The translations under genes and the position numbers were made by a program. A stretch of 64,000 bases of DNA from Desulfobacter curvatus DSM 3379 (GTDB lineage Bacteria; Desulfobacterota; Desulfobacteria; Desulfobacterales; Desulfobacteraceae). The notes beneath the pieces are model-generated. The model was not told the DNA's origin, made no database searches, and was given only the letters and a program-made list of their open reading frames with translations. Below are positions 29,475 through 37,508 of this stretch, piece by piece. Each line of letters starts with the position of its first letter. The first letter of the stretch is position 1. The stretch covers positions 146 to 64,145 of the forward strand of contig NZ_KB893035.1 of the NCBI RefSeq assembly GCF_000373985.1. The letters run 5' to 3'.

Positions 29475-31124
29475 ATGATACCAACATCGGAATCTTTTGT
29501 AGAAAACCTGAAAAACAGGATTCTTGCGGCTCTTTTTTCCAAAGAAACAGATCAGCTGAAAATCCTAATAGAACATGCCACAGATACAGCAAAAAATCCT
29601 GAACTTAGCGAAACAGATGAAAAGTATTTGCGCCAGACCTTGACCGCCCTTCTCAGGCACAAACATCTGCTTGATAATGCAACCGGTTTAAAGCAACAGA
29701 CAAAGCATCTTAAAATGCTGCTTGCAGACAAAGTCCGTCAGGCTGATCCCGGCCACATGGAATATAAATATTGGGAAAATCAACTGGACATCTCCCCCTG
29801 GCAGCGCACCTACATATTCAGTCAGGCCATTACCTTCCAGATGACGTCCGGCTGCTCCAATTTCTGTCGGCGATGCAATGAATGGGCGCTACCAAAAGTC
29901 CGGGGGCATTTCAGCTATGATGCGGTCAATACATTTATTGAGACATTTATGACTCATGGAAACAAGGACTTAGCCCTCTACGGCGGATCGGACCCACTGG
30001 ACTGGTGTGATGAAACCCATGATATCACCCATGTGCTGAACCGCTTGGCCGAAACCAGCCAATTCAGTCTGCTGACCAAAATACCAAGGGGAAAAGGGGA
30101 ACTTGCAAAAGCGTTGACCAAGTCCGGTATTCCACTGTCTGTCAGCCTGACCGACCGCAACAGAAACAGAATTCTTAGTATTGAAAAACAGATGGGGCAA
30201 TCCTTTACCAAGCAACATGCCACAGCCGATCTTTTGATCCCTGCAGGACTTGATGAAGACTTTACCACGGTCAAGCCCTCCATTACAGACAGCTACGGCA
30301 CGGAAATTTCCCTTGACGGATGTTTTGCCGTCATCCCCGCATTTACCAGCGCATTGCACCCCTTTGGCCATAAAAAAATCAGGATTACCTCCAAAGCCAC
30401 ATTTATCCCCAGAAAAAAAATCGGCCGCCCTGCCCTTTTAGTGGATTATTTCAAACCCCTTGAAGTATTTACAGAACAAGGACCGTCTATTCTACCTGCG
30501 CTTTTAGACGTTCAGGTGGAAAACATCCTCTTTGATAACGGCAGTGATGAACTGACCCCACCGGGCATGAGAAGCATCAGGGAATATTTTGATGTTTTTT
30601 CAGACAAGGCCCGGCTTAAAAGAAAAAGCCTGACTCCTTCGGTGGTTAAACGGATAAAAGCCAAGTATCTGTACAATACCTGTTTCCGAAATCTCAGACC
30701 GGAAAACAAGGCAGCCATGAAAAACGAAATCCTTGATCATGTCCGGTTTACAAGAAAAGATATCGTGGCACAGGCAAGAACCTGCAGTATCTCTTTTTTT
30801 CTTGCCTCCATTTATGCCTATATTCAAAACCAGCCCATAAAATGCCGGATTATCCGTCATCTAACTAGGCAGGAGTATATGCAGCTTGGGGTACTTTTCC
30901 GATACCTTGATCTCTCCTCTCCCATTGCAGAAAGGCTTGAAGACCCGAACACCGACCCATGGCTTCTATTCAGGTATTATGCCCTGGCCCTTGTCCACGA
31001 GGGGTCCTTAAAACTGGTCAACCAGTTTATCCGAACCTGTCCCGCCGCCTTTCATCCCCAAAAAGACCGGTTTATACCTGCAAATAAGATTAAACGGTCA
31101 TCGAAGTTGACAAAAACTGTTTGA
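29475..31124 (+). CDS. uncharacterised radical SAM-type protein
   Basis: About 549 residues. The radical SAM cysteines are in SGCSNFCRRCNEW (CX3CX2C; residues 127, 131 and 134), and ALYGGSDPLDW about 40 residues on resembles the GGE-type SAM-binding motif. A helical domain of 120 residues precedes the barrel, and a 250-residue helical C-terminal part follows. No SPASM or second Cys cluster is evident. The start is uncertain: upstream ATG codons at 29427-29445 lie inside an inverted repeat, and no clear ribosome site precedes 29475. The gene follows the dsr terminator. I do not recognise the subfamily or substrate. Confidence 0.7.
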   Translation: MIPTSESFVENLKNRILAALFSKETDQLKILIEHATDTAKNPELSETDEKYLRQTLTALLRHKHLLDNATGLKQQTKHLKMLLADKVRQADPGHMEYKYWENQLDISPWQRTYIFSQAITFQMTSGCSNFCRRCNEWALPKVRGHFSYDAVNTFIETFMTHGNKDLALYGGSDPLDWCDETHDITHVLNRLAETSQFSLLTKIPRGKGELAKALTKSGIPLSVSLTDRNRNRILSIEKQMGQSFTKQHATADLLIPAGLDEDFTTVKPSITDSYGTEISLDGCFAVIPAFTSALHPFGHKKIRITSKATFIPRKKIGRPALLVDYFKPLEVFTEQGPSILPALLDVQVENILFDNGSDELTPPGMRSIREYFDVFSDKARLKRKSLTPSVVKRIKAKYLYNTCFRNLRPENKAAMKNEILDHVRFTRKDIVAQARTCSISFFLASIYAYIQNQPIKCRIIRHLTRQEYMQLGVLFRYLDLSSPIAERLEDPNTDPWLLFRYYALALVHEGSLKLVNQFIRTCPAAFHPQKDRFIPANKIKRSSKLTKTV

Positions 31125-31255
31125 CTCAAATCAAGCGCCACTGATATACACACAGCATATAATACAGTCTTCATTTGCCTTTCATCGTGATACGTGTTTC
31201 ACTGCATGAAAAAAATTTTTAAACCAATCTATAAAATCAACCAGGAAAATTTGCT

Positions 31256-31606
31256 ATGTCAGCTGAAGAAAATGTATGTCCCAAATGTAATTCACCTTAT
31301 GCCTATACCGATGGCTTGTTGTGGATATGCCCTGAATGTGCCCATGAGTGGACACCGGATCAGGCTTGTGATACCCCCTCGGAAGATGCACCACGATTCC
31401 TTGATGCCAATGGTAATCCGTTGCAGGATGGTGATACAGTGACCACTATCAAAGATCTTAAGGCCGGCAAGGACACAATGAAACTGGGGACGAAGGTAAA
31501 AAATATCAAACTTCTTGATGACCCGGTAAACGGCCACGATATTTCCTGTAAGATTCCAGGGTTTGGCGCCATGTACCTTAAATGTTCCGTTGTTAAAAAG
31601 GCGTAG
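31256..31606 (+). CDS. PhnA/YjdM-type zinc-ribbon protein
   Basis: A 116-residue soluble protein. The N-terminal zinc ribbon is VCPKCNSPYAYTDGLLWICPECAHEW (Cys 8, 11, 25 and 28). The C-terminal KOW/SH3-like PhnA domain has GNPLQDGDTVTTIKDLKAG and GTKVKNIKLL. Despite the name, the family is not phosphonate-specific and its function is unclear. The start follows CCAGGAAAATTTGCT. Monocistronic. Confidence 0.88.
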   Translation: MSAEENVCPKCNSPYAYTDGLLWICPECAHEWTPDQACDTPSEDAPRFLDANGNPLQDGDTVTTIKDLKAGKDTMKLGTKVKNIKLLDDPVNGHDISCKIPGFGAMYLKCSVVKKA

Positions 31607-31624
31607 TGGAAAATCAAAAATCAA

Positions 31625-31653
31625 TTGACAATAAAGGCAAATAATTATATCAT
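31625..31653 (+). promoter_or_regulatory. sigma-70 promoter of the rplU run
   Basis: TTGACA at 31625-31630, a 17-base spacer and TATCAT at 31648-31653, about 55 bases before the rplU start. It would drive rplU, rpmA and obgE and perhaps the genes to gpmI. Confidence 0.6.
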
Positions 31654-31708
31654 GCAGAGTTTTTTTAAGTATCCGATATATGATGTCAGATTGTAAGGAG
31701 ATAAACCC

Positions 31709-32020
31709 ATGTATGCAGTAATCAGAACCGGGGGCAAACAATACAAGGTCCACGAAGATCAGGTTTTAAAAGTCGAAAAACTTGAGGGTAGTGAAGGATC
31801 GCAGATTGAATTTAATGATATCCTTTTATATTCCGATGGTGAGACCGTTACCTTAGGCGCGCCCCAGGTTGAAAATGCAAGCGTCAAAGCGATGATTGTG
31901 GAACAGGGCCGGAGCAAAAAACAGCTTGTATTCAAATACAAACGGCGCAAAGGCTACCGGAAAATGAGAGGGCACAGACAGCATTACACTGAAATCAGAA
32001 TTGATTCCATTTCAGCTTAA
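31709..32020 (+). CDS. rplU: 50S ribosomal protein L21
   Basis: A 103-residue large-subunit protein, MYAVIRTGGKQYKVHEDQVLKVEKL at the start and KYKRRKGYRKMRGHRQHYTEIRI at the end, the family signature. TAAGGAGATAAACCC precedes the ATG. First gene of the usual rplU-rpmA-obgE order. Confidence 0.98.
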   Translation: MYAVIRTGGKQYKVHEDQVLKVEKLEGSEGSQIEFNDILLYSDGETVTLGAPQVENASVKAMIVEQGRSKKQLVFKYKRRKGYRKMRGHRQHYTEIRIDSISA

Positions 32021-32073
32021 GTGTTTGTCAAGGTATATTAAATTTGTAACGTGTTAATGAAAGAGAGCGAAAC

Positions 32074-32328
32074 ATGTCACATAAAAAAGCAGCAGGCAGT
32101 TCAAAAAACGGTCGTGATTCAAACGCCCAACGGCGGGGCGTAAAAAAATTCGGTGGAGAACAAGTTACTGCCGGTAATATCATTATCAGACAGTGCGGCA
32201 CCAAAATTCATCCCGGCAATAATGTCGGTATGGGCAAAGACTATACCATTTTTGCCAAGATTGACGGTGTCGTGACCTTTGAAAGAAAAGGTCGTGACAG
32301 AAAAAAAGTCAGTGTTTATGACGCGTGA
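32074..32328 (+). CDS. rpmA: 50S ribosomal protein L27
   Basis: An 84-residue basic protein near the peptidyl transferase centre. It begins [28 protein letters not shown], showing the standard N-terminus without the cleavable extension found in some Firmicutes. Its TGA overlaps the obgE GTG start. Confidence 0.98.
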   Translation: MSHKKAAGSSKNGRDSNAQRRGVKKFGGEQVTAGNIIIRQCGTKIHPGNNVGMGKDYTIFAKIDGVVTFERKGRDRKKVSVYDA

Positions 32329-33338
32329 AATTTGTTGATGAGGTCATTGTTACGATCAGGTCCGGAAGCGGCGGTGCAGGATGCGTCAGTTTCCGGCGTG
32401 AACGTTTCATTGAAAAAGGCGGGCCTGACGGCGGAGACGGCGGCGATGGGGGGAATGTTATCCTCCGGGTGGATCCTTCAAAACGGACCCTTTATGAATA
32501 TCGCCGCCGGAAACGTTTAAGTGCACAGAACGGATCACCCGGCCTTGGTCGGCAGAAGCATGGAAAAAACGGCAGCCACTGTTATCTATCACTTCCACCT
32601 GGGACCATTGTTTTTGATGCCCAAACCTCAGAGGTCCTTGCCGACCTCACTGATCCCGACAAAGAGATAATAATTGCCCAGGGCGGCATGGGCGGACGGG
32701 GCAATAAACGGTTTGCGACATCCACCAACAGGGTGCCCAGATTCGCCCAGCCCGGAATTCCGGGCGTTGAGATGAAGCTTCGCCTGGAGCTTAAACTCAT
32801 GGCGGATGTCGGGCTTGTGGGGCTGCCCAATGCAGGTAAGTCCACTCTGATTTCGGCCATGTCTGCGGCCCGTCCCAAAATTGCCGACTATCCCTTTACC
32901 ACACTGACCCCCACCATCGGTATGGTGGAAGCGCCCTTTGGTGAACCCTTTGCCGTGGCCGACATTCCCGGACTGATTGAAGGTGCCCATGAAGGGGTGG
33001 GACTTGGGATAAAATTTCTTAAACATATTGAACGTACCGGTATTCTGGTGCATCTTATTGATTCCGGCGGCATTGATCCGGAAAATCCGTTGGCACAGTT
33101 TCAACTTATCAACAATGAGCTGTCAATGCACAGCGATACTCTGGCAAACAAAACCCAGGTTGTGGTGCTCAACAAGCTTGATCTTACGGGCACAGAAAAC
33201 CGGGTTGAGGCCTTCAAAAACGCTTTGCCTGATCAGACTATTTTTACCATCTCCGCAGCCACGGGCAAAGGCGTTAAATCTTTGATCAAACACCTGGCTC
33301 AACTGCTTCAAGCATCAACACCTGAAGACAAGGAATAG
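32325..33338 (+). CDS. obgE: Obg family GTPase (ribosome assembly)
   Basis: A 337-residue GTPase that acts in 50S maturation and stress control. The N-terminal Gly-rich Obg fold has [15 protein letters not shown] and [14 protein letters not shown]. The G domain has G1 [10 protein letters not shown] near 166, G3 [13 protein letters not shown]4 NKLD and G5 SAATGKG. The short form lacks the C-terminal OCT domain. The start is GTG at 32325, overlapping the rpmA stop. Confidence 0.97.
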   Translation: MKFVDEVIVTIRSGSGGAGCVSFRRERFIEKGGPDGGDGGDGGNVILRVDPSKRTLYEYRRRKRLSAQNGSPGLGRQKHGKNGSHCYLSLPPGTIVFDAQTSEVLADLTDPDKEIIIAQGGMGGRGNKRFATSTNRVPRFAQPGIPGVEMKLRLELKLMADVGLVGLPNAGKSTLISAMSAARPKIADYPFTTLTPTIGMVEAPFGEPFAVADIPGLIEGAHEGVGLGIKFLKHIERTGILVHLIDSGGIDPENPLAQFQLINNELSMHSDTLANKTQVVVLNKLDLTGTENRVEAFKNALPDQTIFTISAATGKGVKSLIKHLAQLLQASTPEDKE

Positions 33339-33369
33339 TGCCGGGCAATGTTTTACGGACACAGCCAAA

Positions 33370-34014
33370 ATGAATGCAGGACTTTTCGGCGGCACATTCA
33401 ATCCGATTCACAACGGCCATTTGGGAATTATCCAATATGTTAAGGCGCAGTACGCCTTTGACACAATCATCCTTTATCCGTCTGCCCTGCCCCCCCACAA
33501 ACCGAACCTGAACCTGGCCTCCGCCCGGGACCGGCTAAAAATGGTAACAGACGCCGTAAAAAATCTGGGCGGATTTCAGGTATCCGACATTGAGCTGCAG
33601 CGAAAAGGTCCGTCATTTACCATTGATACCATATCCCAGTTTAAACGTGTCTTTGGCAGCCAGGCCCGTTTTCATCTGCTTTTAGGCTCTGACGCTTTTT
33701 TTGACACGCCCTCCTGGAAACAGGCCCATCAAATTTTTGGGGCCCTCCCCGTGATCGTGATGCAACGGGGTGAAAAAACCGGAATGGCACCTTTTGCATC
33801 CTTTATTGACGAACACGTTTCAAAAGGCTACAAGCTTAAAAACGATAATATTTTTGTCCATGACCGGCTTTATCCCATCCGCATCTGCAATGTGCCTAGA
33901 ATTGATATTTCCTCGACACAGATACGGAACCGAATCAAAGCCGGTAAATCAATCTCAGGACTTGTACCTGAAGATGTTGAGACTTTTATCAGAACAAAGG
34001 ATTTATATAAATGA
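33370..34014 (+). CDS. nadD: nicotinate-nucleotide adenylyltransferase
   Basis: A 214-residue nucleotidyltransferase that makes deamido-NAD from nicotinate mononucleotide and ATP. The N-terminus GLFGGTFNPIHNGHLGI holds the HxGH motif, LGSDAFFDTPSWK follows near 105, and ISSTQIRNRIKAGKSISGLVP is the C-terminal ISSTxIR motif. It overlaps rsfS by four bases. Confidence 0.96.
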   Translation: MNAGLFGGTFNPIHNGHLGIIQYVKAQYAFDTIILYPSALPPHKPNLNLASARDRLKMVTDAVKNLGGFQVSDIELQRKGPSFTIDTISQFKRVFGSQARFHLLLGSDAFFDTPSWKQAHQIFGALPVIVMQRGEKTGMAPFASFIDEHVSKGYKLKNDNIFVHDRLYPIRICNVPRIDISSTQIRNRIKAGKSISGLVPEDVETFIRTKDLYK

Positions 34015-34403
34015 TCGTCCTCGAAGAGGAATATATCCCCTATCTTGCTCCTATATTTGACCGAAAACCCAGAAGCGTAACCGCACTGATGGTCGGTAAA
34101 CTCACCTCTTATACAGACATGGTGGTCATTGTAGAGGCCGGATCAAGCAGACAGGTCACCTCACTTTCCGAACACATTATAACATCCCTTAAGGAAGCAA
34201 AGATAAAGGCGACAGGTACAGAAGGCATCAAGGAGGGCCAGTGGGCGCTTCTTGATTTCGGGCACCTGATCATCCATGTTTTTGAATCCGAAGCCAAGGC
34301 ATTTTACGACTTAGAAGGACTGTGGAGTGATGCCGATCCGGTTGACCTCTCCGGATTTGGTACACAGACAGAAACAGACATGGAGAATGACGATGAGTTC
34401 TGA
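34011..34403 (+). CDS. rsfS: ribosomal silencing factor RsfS
   Basis: A 130-residue protein that binds L14 and blocks subunit joining when nutrients fall. Visible are YTDMVVIVEAGSSRQVTSLSEHII (the SYTDYFVI-like stretch) and GIKEGQWALLDFGHLIIHVFESEAKAFYDLEGLW, which match the family core. An acidic tail follows. It is coupled to nadD (4-base overlap) and overlaps the start of gpmI. Confidence 0.95.
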   Translation: MIVLEEEYIPYLAPIFDRKPRSVTALMVGKLTSYTDMVVIVEAGSSRQVTSLSEHIITSLKEAKIKATGTEGIKEGQWALLDFGHLIIHVFESEAKAFYDLEGLWSDADPVDLSGFGTQTETDMENDDEF

Positions 34404-35937
34404 AAAAAAACCGGTCAATATCTTGATGATACTTGACGGATGGGGCATCAACCATTCGGAAGAAGGTAATGCCGTAGCGGCAGCCAATACACCGTTTCTG
34501 GATATGCTTTCGGTAAATTTCCCAAGCACAGCCCTTAAGTGCTGCGGCGAGGCAGTGGGCCTTCCCGAGGAGACCATGGGCAACTCTGAGGTAGGCCACA
34601 TGAACATCGGGGCCGGCAGAGTTGTGGCCCAGGATTTTGTCCGAATTAACACAGCCATCCAAGATAATAGTTTTTTTTCTACCCCGGCACTGGTGTCTGT
34701 CATGGATAAGGTCAAACAAGCCGATAGAAGCCTTCATTTTTTGGGACTGCTTTCCGATGGTGGAGTTCACTCCCACATCAACCATCTGTTCGCTTTAATA
34801 AAAATGGCAAAGGATAAGGGCATTACCAAAGTTTTCATCCACCCCATTATGGACGGCCGGGATACGTCTCCCACGTCAGGCATTGGTTTTTTGAAACAGC
34901 TTGACGAAAAAATCCAGGAGATTGGCACAGGAAAGGTCGCCACCATGACCGGCCGCTTCTGGGCCATGGACCGGGACACCCGCTGGGAACGGGTACAAAA
35001 AGCCTATGAACTTTATACCCAAGGCAAGGGCGTTGATGCTTCCGATCAAAGTCCTATCCAGGCCATCCAGGCCGCCTATGATAGGGAAGAAACCGATGAA
35101 TTCATCAAACCGGTTAGCTTTTGTCCGGGCAATGAAGGAAACATTGAACAAGAAGATGGCGTCATTTTTTTCAACTTCCGGGCTGACCGGGCAAAGGAGA
35201 TCACCCGGGCATTCACGGAGAAAACCTTTGACGGGTTTAAGCGTACCGTAAACCCCACACTCTCCGATTTTGTGTGCATGACACAGTACGACGAGCAATT
35301 TGATCTACCCGTAGCCTTTGGCCCCCAGCATCTGGACAAGATTTTGGGGCAGATTTTAAGCGAGCATAAAATCCCCCAGCTTCGCATTGCAGAGACTGAA
35401 AAGTATGCCCACGTCACCTATTTTTTCAACGGTGGAGATGAGGCTGTTTTTGACGGAGAGGAGCGCATACTCATCCCCTCTCCCCGGGATGTGGACACCT
35501 ATGACCAGAAGCCTGAGATGAGTGCAGACAAAGTGGCGGACAAAGCCTGTGAACAAATTCGTTCAGGCAAATTTCAATTTGTGGTGCTTAATTTTGCCAA
35601 CATGGACATGGTGGGTCATACCGGTATATTTGATGCGGCAGTCAAAGCATGTGAAACCGTGGACCGCTGTGTAAAAAAAGTGGTGGAAGCTATCTGGGAA
35701 ACCGGCGGCACAGCCTTTATCACCGCAGACCACGGCAACTCCGAACAAATGCTGGCCCCGGACGGGTCTCCTCATACGGCCCATACCTTAAATCCGGTAA
35801 GGTTTATTGTTGCAGCCAAACCCACCCCTGCCGTTACGCTTTTGAGCGGCAAGCTTGGGGATATTGCGCCAACCATACTCAAGGTGCTCGGCATGGATCA
35901 GCCTTTGGAAATGACGGGCCAGTGTCTAATCCGTTGA
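34393..35937 (+). CDS. gpmI: 2,3-bisphosphoglycerate-independent phosphoglycerate mutase
   Basis: A 514-residue two-domain Mn enzyme that interconverts 3- and 2-phosphoglycerate. The phosphatase domain begins VNILMILDGWGINHSEEGNAVAAA, with the serine nucleophile in MGNSEVGHMNIGAGR. The transferase domain has HPIMDGRDTSP. C-terminal metal ligands lie in NFANMDMVGHTG and TADHGNSEQM. The ATG at 34393 with GGAG seven bases upstream is preferred. The start lies inside rsfS. Confidence 0.95.
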   Translation: MSSEKKPVNILMILDGWGINHSEEGNAVAAANTPFLDMLSVNFPSTALKCCGEAVGLPEETMGNSEVGHMNIGAGRVVAQDFVRINTAIQDNSFFSTPALVSVMDKVKQADRSLHFLGLLSDGGVHSHINHLFALIKMAKDKGITKVFIHPIMDGRDTSPTSGIGFLKQLDEKIQEIGTGKVATMTGRFWAMDRDTRWERVQKAYELYTQGKGVDASDQSPIQAIQAAYDREETDEFIKPVSFCPGNEGNIEQEDGVIFFNFRADRAKEITRAFTEKTFDGFKRTVNPTLSDFVCMTQYDEQFDLPVAFGPQHLDKILGQILSEHKIPQLRIAETEKYAHVTYFFNGGDEAVFDGEERILIPSPRDVDTYDQKPEMSADKVADKACEQIRSGKFQFVVLNFANMDMVGHTGIFDAAVKACETVDRCVKKVVEAIWETGGTAFITADHGNSEQMLAPDGSPHTAHTLNPVRFIVAAKPTPAVTLLSGKLGDIAPTILKVLGMDQPLEMTGQCLIR

Positions 35938-35997
35938 TCTTTTCCAAAAGTTAAAGACGATATTAATAATAATTTTCAATCTAACAGTTTATAAATT

Positions 35998-36510
35998 ATG
36001 ATATTTGATCAAGTCACCGACTATATTACCGGCAAAGAGATAGACAATGTCGGCGCTGAAGCCAGCCGCCAGATTTTTGAAAAATTCTTGGTTGAAACCA
36101 AGGGATACGCCAAATCGGATATTCTTGTGGATGTGCCTTTAACCGTTCAGTTCAAGGGTGAAGACTATCCATCCGTGATCGATCTGATTGTAAGTGTGGA
36201 AGGCCGCCCCTTTATGGCTATCACCTGTGTGGCAGGGTCCATTGGATCCTATGAAAGGGAAATCCTGGCCGGTGCCAGACTGGTCTATGACCATATTATT
36301 CCCTTTGCCGTATCCACGGATGCCAGGAATGCCATTATCAAGGACACATGCACGGGAAAAACTATAGGACAGGGACTTGACGCAGTTCCGGATCATTCCA
36401 AGGCTCAGGCCCTGTTAAACGAAATTAAGGACACGCCCTTTGATCCGGGGAAAAGAAGCGGTGAAATGATTATTTACAGATCTTTCAACCTGGAAAAGAT
36501 CAACAAATAA
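35998..36510 (+). CDS. HsdR N-terminal-like (PD-(D/E)xK fold) protein, catalytic residues missing
   Basis: A 170-residue cytoplasmic protein resembling the HSDR_N_2 domain of type I restriction subunits: SRQIFEKFLVETKGYAKSDILVDVPLTVQF followed by the core VIDLIVSVEGRPFMAITCVAG. The first acidic residue (D of VIDL) is present, but the position where active nucleases have ExK reads ITC. Cleavage activity is therefore unlikely. No methylase or specificity subunit is nearby. It probably has a binding or regulatory role. Confidence 0.75.
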   Translation: MIFDQVTDYITGKEIDNVGAEASRQIFEKFLVETKGYAKSDILVDVPLTVQFKGEDYPSVIDLIVSVEGRPFMAITCVAGSIGSYEREILAGARLVYDHIIPFAVSTDARNAIIKDTCTGKTIGQGLDAVPDHSKAQALLNEIKDTPFDPGKRSGEMIIYRSFNLEKINK

Positions 36511-36516
36511 AGACTA

Positions 36517-36550
36517 AGGACTCGCGCAAAAATAACTTTGCGCGAGTCCT
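36517..36550 (+). terminator. hairpin after the HsdR-N-like gene
   Basis: AGGACTCGCGCAAA (36517-36530) pairs perfectly with TTTGCGCGAGTCCT (36537-36550), a 14-bp stem with a six-base loop. The T tract is absent on both sides. The gap 36551-36716 to the convergent gene shows nothing else. Confidence 0.7.
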
Positions 36551-36716
36551 AACCGTCAAGCAAGGTCTGAATTTCGGGAATGGTGAAATTCAAACCCTCC
36601 AGGTCCAGGTGTGTACGGCGTCACACACAAACTTGAGCATCATTCTTTTAGTGTGCCTCAACGCCCTGTTTTTACGGGGGGCTTCCCCAATGACGCTCCT
36701 GCATATCGCTGCTTTC

Positions 36717-37394
36717 TTATGCCTTTGGCACATCTTTGCCGCAATGTTTGCATACGGTGGCCCGATTCTTAATAATCTCGGCACAAAAAGGGCATTCCCG
36801 GGTGAAATGACGTGCATGGAGCTGTTCAATTGCTTTTTGCACCCCTTCCTGCAACACCGGGGTCGGAAACTTATGGTTAATCAGGTGCTCCACAGCCGTG
36901 GCATCACCTAATTCCCCCACCATTTCCACCGCTTTCAATCTTGCTTTAGGCGGAATATTGGGGTCCAGGCAGATCTTTAAAATCTCATCCCAGTCTTTGG
37001 AAATATAATAATCCGTGAGAATGGAAAAGGTCTTTTTCAGCAGTTCTTTCTGGGCTTGCTCCGCCACAAGGGCTGCATCATCCATAACAGATCCTGTGCC
37101 CCCGATGGGACTGAATACGGGCATGTATTCAAAATGGTCGGCGCCGGGTTCGCAAAAGCACCGGTAAGAGGCGGGGGCTTCCATGGATTCCATCAAATGC
37201 TCCCATCCTTTTTTATACGACGGGCAGTCATCATTAAAACAGACAAACAGATAGGGGGTTTGCCACCCCAGACCATCCGAAAAATTAATGGGCGGAATCT
37301 CCCACAGGGTCATTTCTTCATTACAATGCGGACAATGGGGCTTGTCCATTTTTATATATTTTTCAAGCAGTTCTTCTTTGGTTTCAAATGCCAT
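36717..37394 (-). CDS. double zinc-ribbon protein with HEAT-like helical middle
   Basis: A 225-residue soluble protein. The N-terminal zinc site is CPHCNEE (21-24) with CFNDDCPSY about 30 residues on. A helical part follows, with IPPKARLKAVEMVGELGDATAVEHLINH resembling one HEAT repeat. The C-terminus has a second ribbon, CPFCAEIIKNRATVCKHCGKD. The family is seen in deltaproteobacteria without known function. Single gene on the minus strand. Confidence 0.8.
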   Translation of the reverse strand: MAFETKEELLEKYIKMDKPHCPHCNEEMTLWEIPPINFSDGLGWQTPYLFVCFNDDCPSYKKGWEHLMESMEAPASYRCFCEPGADHFEYMPVFSPIGGTGSVMDDAALVAEQAQKELLKKTFSILTDYYISKDWDEILKICLDPNIPPKARLKAVEMVGELGDATAVEHLINHKFPTPVLQEGVQKAIEQLHARHFTRECPFCAEIIKNRATVCKHCGKDVPKA

Positions 37395-37508
37395 TGTATT
37401 CTCCTTATGATAATTGTGCCGGATTACAAACCCGCAGCATCTACCATAATAAGCACAGAGGGGTGGTTGTCAAACCACCCCTCTGTTGTGTTTTAGATAA
37501 TCGTGAGA

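Noticed and set aside
35998..36510. Part of a type I restriction-modification system
   Set aside because: No HsdM, HsdS or helicase domain is nearby and the ExK residues are missing.
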